Of a stretch of DNA of 9,606 nucleotides, positions 6,593 to 9,606 are shown one piece after another. The stretch spans positions 1 through 9,606 of the forward strand of contig JAEVZE010000486.1 of the NCBI GenBank assembly GCA_023392395.1, read 5' to 3'. The number at the start of each line of letters is the position of its first letter. Position 1 is the stretch's first letter. The notes beneath the pieces were generated by a model, which worked only from the letters and a program-made list of their open reading frames with translations, searched no databases and had not been told where the DNA came from. This stretch comes from Bacillota bacterium (GTDB lineage: Bacteria; Bacillota; Clostridia; Christensenellales; Aristaeellaceae). The position numbers and the translations under genes are program-made.

Positions 6593-7870
6593 ATGTCAAA
6601 GATTCTCGATGTCAAGGCGAGGGAAATCCTGGATTCCCGGGGCAATCCGACGATCGAAGTGGACGTGCTGACCGAAGACGGCGCGATGGGCAGGGCGGCG
6701 GTGCCCTCGGGCGCGTCCACCGGCACGCTGGAGGCGCTGGAAAAGCGGGACGGCGACAAGAAGCGCTTTCACGGCAAGGGCGTGAAGGGCGTCGTAACGG
6801 ACGCCTTCAAGGAGATCGCACCCCGGCTCAAGGGCATGGAAGTGACCGATCAGCGCGCCATCGATACGGCGCTATTGGCGCTTGACGGCACCAAGAACAA
6901 GTCTCGGCTCGGGGCCAACGCGATCTTGGGCGCATCGCTGGCTGCGGCCCACGCGGCGGCAGAGGAATTGTACGTTCCGCTGTACCGCTACATCGGCGGC
7001 GCGGACGCCCACATCCTGCCCGCACCGATGATGAACATCCTGAACGGCGGCAAACACGCCGACAACAACGTGGACGTGCAGGAGTTCATGATCATGCCGC
7101 TGGGCGCGGGGAGCTTTGAGCAGGCGCTGCGCATTTGCGCGGAGGTCTACCAGACGCTCAAGGGTGTCGTGCACGCAAAGGGGATGTCCACCGGCGTCGG
7201 CGACGAGGGCGGCTTCGCGCCCGATCTCAAGAACAACGAGGAAGCGCTCAAGCTGATCGTGGAGGCCATTGAAAAGGCCGGGTATGCGCCTGGCAAAGAT
7301 GTGTTCATCGCGCTGGATCCTGCGGCGTCGGAGTTCTACGAGGGCGGCTTCTACAAGTTCGACGGTGTGAAGAAGACTTCTGCCGAGATGATCGCCCTTT
7401 ACGAGGACTGGGTCAACCGCTACCCGATCGTGTCCATCGAGGACGGTTTGTCGGAGATGGATTGGGATGGCTGGGCGGAGCTCACGAAGCGCTTGGGTAA
7501 GAGGATTCAGCTGGTGGGCGACGATCTGTTCGTCACCAACGTCGAAATTCTGAAAAAGGGCATTGAGAAGGGCGTCGCCAACGCGATTCTGATCAAGCTC
7601 AACCAGATCGGCAGCCTCACCGAGACCTTGGAAACCATCCGCGTGGCGCAGCGCGCCGGGTATGCGGCGGTGGTTTCCCATCGCTCCGGCGAGACTGAGG
7701 ATACCACGCTGGCGGACCTGGCCGTCGCGGTCAACGCCGGGCAGATCAAGAGCGGCGCACCCGCCCGCAGCGAGCGCGTTGCCAAGTACAACCAACTGCT
7801 GCGCATCGAGGAAGCGTTGGGCTCCTCCGCCGCTTTCCTGGGCAGATCCGCGCTGAGCGGTGGGAAGTAG
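6593..7870 (+). CDS. eno: Enolase (phosphopyruvate hydratase)
   Basis: Converts 2-phosphoglycerate to phosphoenolpyruvate in glycolysis and gluconeogenesis; cytosolic, Mg2+-dependent. Encodes 425 residues, the normal bacterial length. It has the DSRGNPTIEVDV start (14-25), the mobile loop SGASTG (39-44), NKSRLGANAILGASLA (102-117), and H155 in GGKHADNNVD. The catalytic acid/base residues are E205 (GDEGGFAP) and K335 (LIKLNQIG). The metal ligands are D242, E283 (SIEDG) and D310 (VGDD), and the C-terminal SHRSGETEDT (362-371) is present. All key residues are intact. A perfect AGGAGG (6581-6586) lies 6 nt before ATG, as expected for a highly expressed gene. The 110-bp upstream gap is AT-rich at its start: GATAAT (6508-6513) may be a -10 but has no convincing -35 at the right distance. 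Enolase stands alone here, without other glycolytic genes, followed by a repeat and a terminator. Confidence 0.98.
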   Translation: MSKILDVKAREILDSRGNPTIEVDVLTEDGAMGRAAVPSGASTGTLEALEKRDGDKKRFHGKGVKGVVTDAFKEIAPRLKGMEVTDQRAIDTALLALDGTKNKSRLGANAILGASLAAAHAAAEELYVPLYRYIGGADAHILPAPMMNILNGGKHADNNVDVQEFMIMPLGAGSFEQALRICAEVYQTLKGVVHAKGMSTGVGDEGGFAPDLKNNEEALKLIVEAIEKAGYAPGKDVFIALDPAASEFYEGGFYKFDGVKKTSAEMIALYEDWVNRYPIVSIEDGLSEMDWDGWAELTKRLGKRIQLVGDDLFVTNVEILKKGIEKGVANAILIKLNQIGSLTETLETIRVAQRAGYAAVVSHRSGETEDTTLADLAVAVNAGQIKSGAPARSERVAKYNQLLRIEEALGSSAAFLGRSALSGGK

Positions 7871-7892
7871 GGAATAGGAGAGGGGAGACGCC

Positions 7893-7942
7893 GGGGGCGC
7901 TGCCCCCTGGACCCCCGCAAGGGGCAGTGCCCCTGGACCTCC
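7893..7942. repeat. Tandem G/C-rich palindromic intergenic repeat
   Basis: Two imperfect copies of one unit lie head to tail: 7893-7916 and 7921-7942, separated by GCAA. Each copy is a G-run/C-run hairpin followed by TGGACC(C/T)CC. In copy 1 GGGGGC (7893-7898) pairs with GCCCCC (7902-7907); in copy 2 AGGGGC (7920-7925) pairs with GCCCCT (7929-7934). The copies differ by a shortened G/C run and a few substitutions. From memory, such elements recur between genes in many gut Clostridia and end up in 3' untranslated regions. It is likely transcribed with eno and may act as a mobile or mRNA-stabilising palindrome. No transposase is nearby. Confidence 0.7.
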
Positions 7943-7960
7943 ATAGAAGAGTAAAGAGAC

Positions 7961-8003
7961 AGGCCCGCCGCAGATCTGCATCTGTGACGGGCCTACTTCT
8001 TTT
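7961..8003 (+). terminator. Rho-independent terminator after eno
   Basis: AGGCCCG (7961-7967) pairs with CGGGCCT (7988-7994). After one mismatch the stem continues for eight pairs (7968-7975 region with 7980-7986) to a CTGC loop. A T-rich ACTTCTTTT follows. This is a long, stable stem with U-tract, about 90 bp after the enolase stop and just beyond the G/C-rich repeat. Confidence 0.85.
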
Positions 8004-8083
8004 ATGTCGATTGCCCCGTTAAGCTCCGCGTAACGATACTTTAGCGGAATTCTTGCCCTCCTATGGCCTTTTGCACGGGATGA

Positions 8084-8092
8084 TGCTATAAT
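8084..8092 (+). promoter_or_regulatory. Extended -10 promoter of the ROK regulator gene
   Basis: TGCTATAAT (8084-8092) is a perfect extended -10 (TGnTATAAT). There is no good -35 at 16-18 bp, as is common for extended -10 promoters. Transcription would begin near 8099 with a leader of about 24 nt. An inverted repeat CGTTA/TAACG (8017-8035) lies about 50 bp upstream and might be an operator, but this is weak. Confidence 0.65.
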
Positions 8093-8122
8093 GTTTTACA
8101 AATTGAACCCGGATGAAGGATT

Positions 8123-9361
8123 GTGATACGGTTGGAGACCTACGCGAGAATCGACAAGCACCAAATGGCCCGGATCAACCGGCAGAGCGTCATGCGCTGC
8201 ATCGCCAACCACGCGCCCATCAACCGCGCGGCCATCGCTCGGATGACCGGGCTGAGCCTGCCCACCGTGATGGTCATCACCGATGAATTGATCCAGCACG
8301 GCATGATCCTGGCCGAGAAGGTGACCAGGCGCAGTATGGGCAAGCGGCCGGATGTGTTGTCGGTGTGCGGCGAGCACTTCCGGTTTGTGGGTGTGGACAT
8401 CGGGCGCACCGCCACGCGCATCGTGGTGGTGGGGCTGGACAAGCAGCCGATTTTCACGCTCCGCTTTCCCACCGAGCATTTTGAGCAGGCCTCGGGGTTT
8501 GTCGACCGCCTCTGTGAGGCGATTCGCGGCGCGATCGATCAATCCCAGGTCGAGCGGGAGACTATCGTGGGCATATGCGTGGCGATGCCGGGCCTGATCG
8601 AGCGGCAAACCGGAAACGTGCTGTTCTCGCCCAACTTCGGCTGGAAGGACGTGCCGCTGCAGGCGTGGATGAACGAGCGGCTGCCCTACCAAGTGATCGT
8701 GGAAAACGCCAACCGCGCCCAGGGCATGTGGGAGATCTGCCGGAACCAGGGCGACGACCAGCTTTCGGTCCTGTGCATCGGCCTTGGCTACGGCATCGGC
8801 GGCGCGTTTTTCCAAAATGGAAAATTGTACTACGGCGCCAGCGGCACCAGCGGCGAGATCGGCCACATCACCGTGAGCCGCGAAAACGTGTGGTGCACCT
8901 GCGGCAACCGGGGGTGCCTTGAGGCCATGGCCTCCGGCGCGGCGCTGGCCCAGCAGGCGCAGAGCGTGGTTGGGAGCCGCGTGCCGACGCTGCTCACGGA
9001 GATGTGCGGCGGGGCGGTCTCCGCCATCGACGCCCGGATGGTGTTTGACGCGTCGAAGCAAGGCGACGCGGTGTCCCGAGAATTGATCGAGAAAGCGGCG
9101 GATTATGTCGGTCTGGCGCTGGCCACCACCATCAACGTCATGGACCCGGACAAGATCTACCTGTGTGGCGGCCTGATGAAAAATGGCGACGAATTCCTGA
9201 AGCTCATCCGGGAGGCCACACTCCGGCGACAGATGCACCAGGCGGGCCGTAACGTGATGATCCTGCCCGGCTCCATGGAGGAGTGGAATGTGGCGCTGGG
9301 CGCGACCCAGGTCATCCCGTATTACGAGTGGAACGCGGAGTCACTCTCATTCATGCGGTAG
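8123..9361 (+). CDS. ROK-family transcriptional repressor (NagC/XylR type)
   Basis: Encodes 412 residues from GTG 8123; the nearby AAGGA (8116-8120) is close (2 nt), and TTG 8132 in the same frame is an alternative. The N-terminal winged helix-turn-helix spans about 17-75 (RINRQSVMRCIANHAPINRAAIARMTGLSLPTV...ELIQHGMI). The sugar-kinase-like ROK domain starts at GVDIGRTATRIVVVGL (90-105). The ROK signature GEIGHITV (244-251) is followed by CTCGNRGCLEA (258-268); H248, C258, C260 and C265 are the structural zinc ligands. At the place of the kinase catalytic Asp ('END.N') this protein has E194-N195-A196, so it should sense a sugar but not phosphorylate it. Such proteins repress sugar uptake or catabolism operons until a sugar or sugar phosphate binds. 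The promoter after this gene is the likely target. The inducer cannot be read from sequence. Confidence 0.92.
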   Translation: MIRLETYARIDKHQMARINRQSVMRCIANHAPINRAAIARMTGLSLPTVMVITDELIQHGMILAEKVTRRSMGKRPDVLSVCGEHFRFVGVDIGRTATRIVVVGLDKQPIFTLRFPTEHFEQASGFVDRLCEAIRGAIDQSQVERETIVGICVAMPGLIERQTGNVLFSPNFGWKDVPLQAWMNERLPYQVIVENANRAQGMWEICRNQGDDQLSVLCIGLGYGIGGAFFQNGKLYYGASGTSGEIGHITVSRENVWCTCGNRGCLEAMASGAALAQQAQSVVGSRVPTLLTEMCGGAVSAIDARMVFDASKQGDAVSRELIEKAADYVGLALATTINVMDPDKIYLCGGLMKNGDEFLKLIREATLRRQMHQAGRNVMILPGSMEEWNVALGATQVIPYYEWNAESLSFMR

Positions 9362-9393
9362 CAGCGTGGGTGCGGTTGGTTTCAAGACTTTTC

Positions 9394-9425
9394 GCGGAGA
9401 GGGCATAATCCTTCTCCGCTTTTTG
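9394..9425 (+). terminator. Rho-independent terminator after the ROK regulator gene
   Basis: GCGGAGAGGG (9394-9403) pairs with CCTTCTCCGC (9410-9419) in a 10-bp stem with one G-U pair and a CATAAT loop. It is followed by TTTTT. It lies 32 bp after the TAG and separates the regulator from the downstream promoter. Confidence 0.9.
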
Positions 9426-9526
9426 TATGTTAATCCGCGATTCGGGCACCTGGTTCACGAAACCGTGATCGGGAACAAATCCGGCCATGCCCAATTGTAA
9501 AACTGCAACAGGCGCGCCAGAAAGTG

Positions 9527-9555
9527 TTGACAACACACGGGCACGTGATTATAAT
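9527..9555 (+). promoter_or_regulatory. Consensus sigma-A promoter for a gene beyond the window
   Basis: TTGACA (9527-9532) and TATAAT (9550-9555) are both perfect and separated by the ideal 17 bp. Transcription should start near 9562. A promoter this strong next to a repressor gene is normally held off by a repressor. The ROK protein encoded just upstream is the obvious candidate. ATGs at 9589 and 9601 are too near the window end to call a gene. Confidence 0.88.
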
Positions 9556-9567
9556 ACGGGGTAGTAG

Positions 9568-9585
9568 TTAGTTCACCTAAGTTAA
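9568..9585 (+). promoter_or_regulatory. Candidate operator at the downstream promoter
   Basis: TTAGTTCACCTAAGTTAA is an imperfect palindrome: TTA/TAA outer arms and internal TTAG/CTAA. It lies just after the predicted transcription start. Its TTAGTT-like half site resembles known XylR-type ROK operators (TTAGTTTG...CAAACTAA). Position and family fit repression by the upstream ROK protein. Symmetry is only partial (5 of 9 pairs), so this is tentative. Confidence 0.4.
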
Positions 9586-9606
9586 ACCATGGAAGCGGTC
9601 ATGACG

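Noticed and set aside
7893..7942. CRISPR array or terminator interpretation of the G/C-rich repeat
   Set aside because: There are only two imperfect palindromic copies, with a 4-nt spacer and no U-tract; the true terminator is further downstream at 7961-8003.
9589..9606. Start of a new coding region at ATG 9589 or 9601
   Set aside because: Fewer than seven codons are visible and no clear ribosome binding site decides the frame.

Overview
The window looks like a chromosomal segment from a GC-rich member of the Clostridia, perhaps a gut lineage such as Christensenellales or Oscillospirales. The order is an inference. It rests on strong AGGAGG-type ribosome binding sites, sigma-A-type promoters, stem plus U-tract terminators, a clostridial-looking G/C-rich intergenic repeat and the gene families present. 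All confident genes are on the + strand. The long minus-strand frames are GC-driven shadows.

Layout. Bases 1-2715 hold a run of small genes: the 3' part of a flavodoxin-fold NAD(P)H-dependent oxidoreductase, an Imm5-like 'putative immunity protein', a DUF6157 protein, a DUF1801 gene interrupted by one in-frame UGA where the family has tryptophan, and a DUF1697 protein. Bases 2744-3870 encode a two-subunit (split) chromate-type transporter with a 4-bp gene overlap. A promoter then leads into bases 3949-6482. This is a translationally coupled pair made of a 621-residue membrane protein with two DUF1538 repeats and a long acidic tail, followed by a protein with two tandem PII-like domains. Bases 6593-7870 encode enolase, followed by a tandem G/C-rich palindromic repeat and a clear terminator. 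Bases 8123-9361 encode a ROK-family repressor with its own extended -10 promoter and terminator. The last 180 bases hold a perfect-consensus promoter (TTGACA, 17 bp, TATAAT) with a palindromic candidate operator just downstream. It presumably drives a gene beyond the window that the ROK protein may control.

The most interesting unit is the DUF1538 and double-PII pair. The membrane protein is a clear internal duplication (GADLSMMPIG and AFDSGG motifs occur in both halves). DUF1538 pairs have been linked to cation/proton antiport in Halomonas (UmpAB, from memory). A PII-type sensor coupled by a 4-bp overlap suggests a ligand-gated transporter, possibly docking on the unusual acidic tail. The second notable item is the DUF1801 nonsense codon: UGA is the normal stop for most neighbouring genes, so this is a recent pseudogene, a readthrough site or a sequence error.
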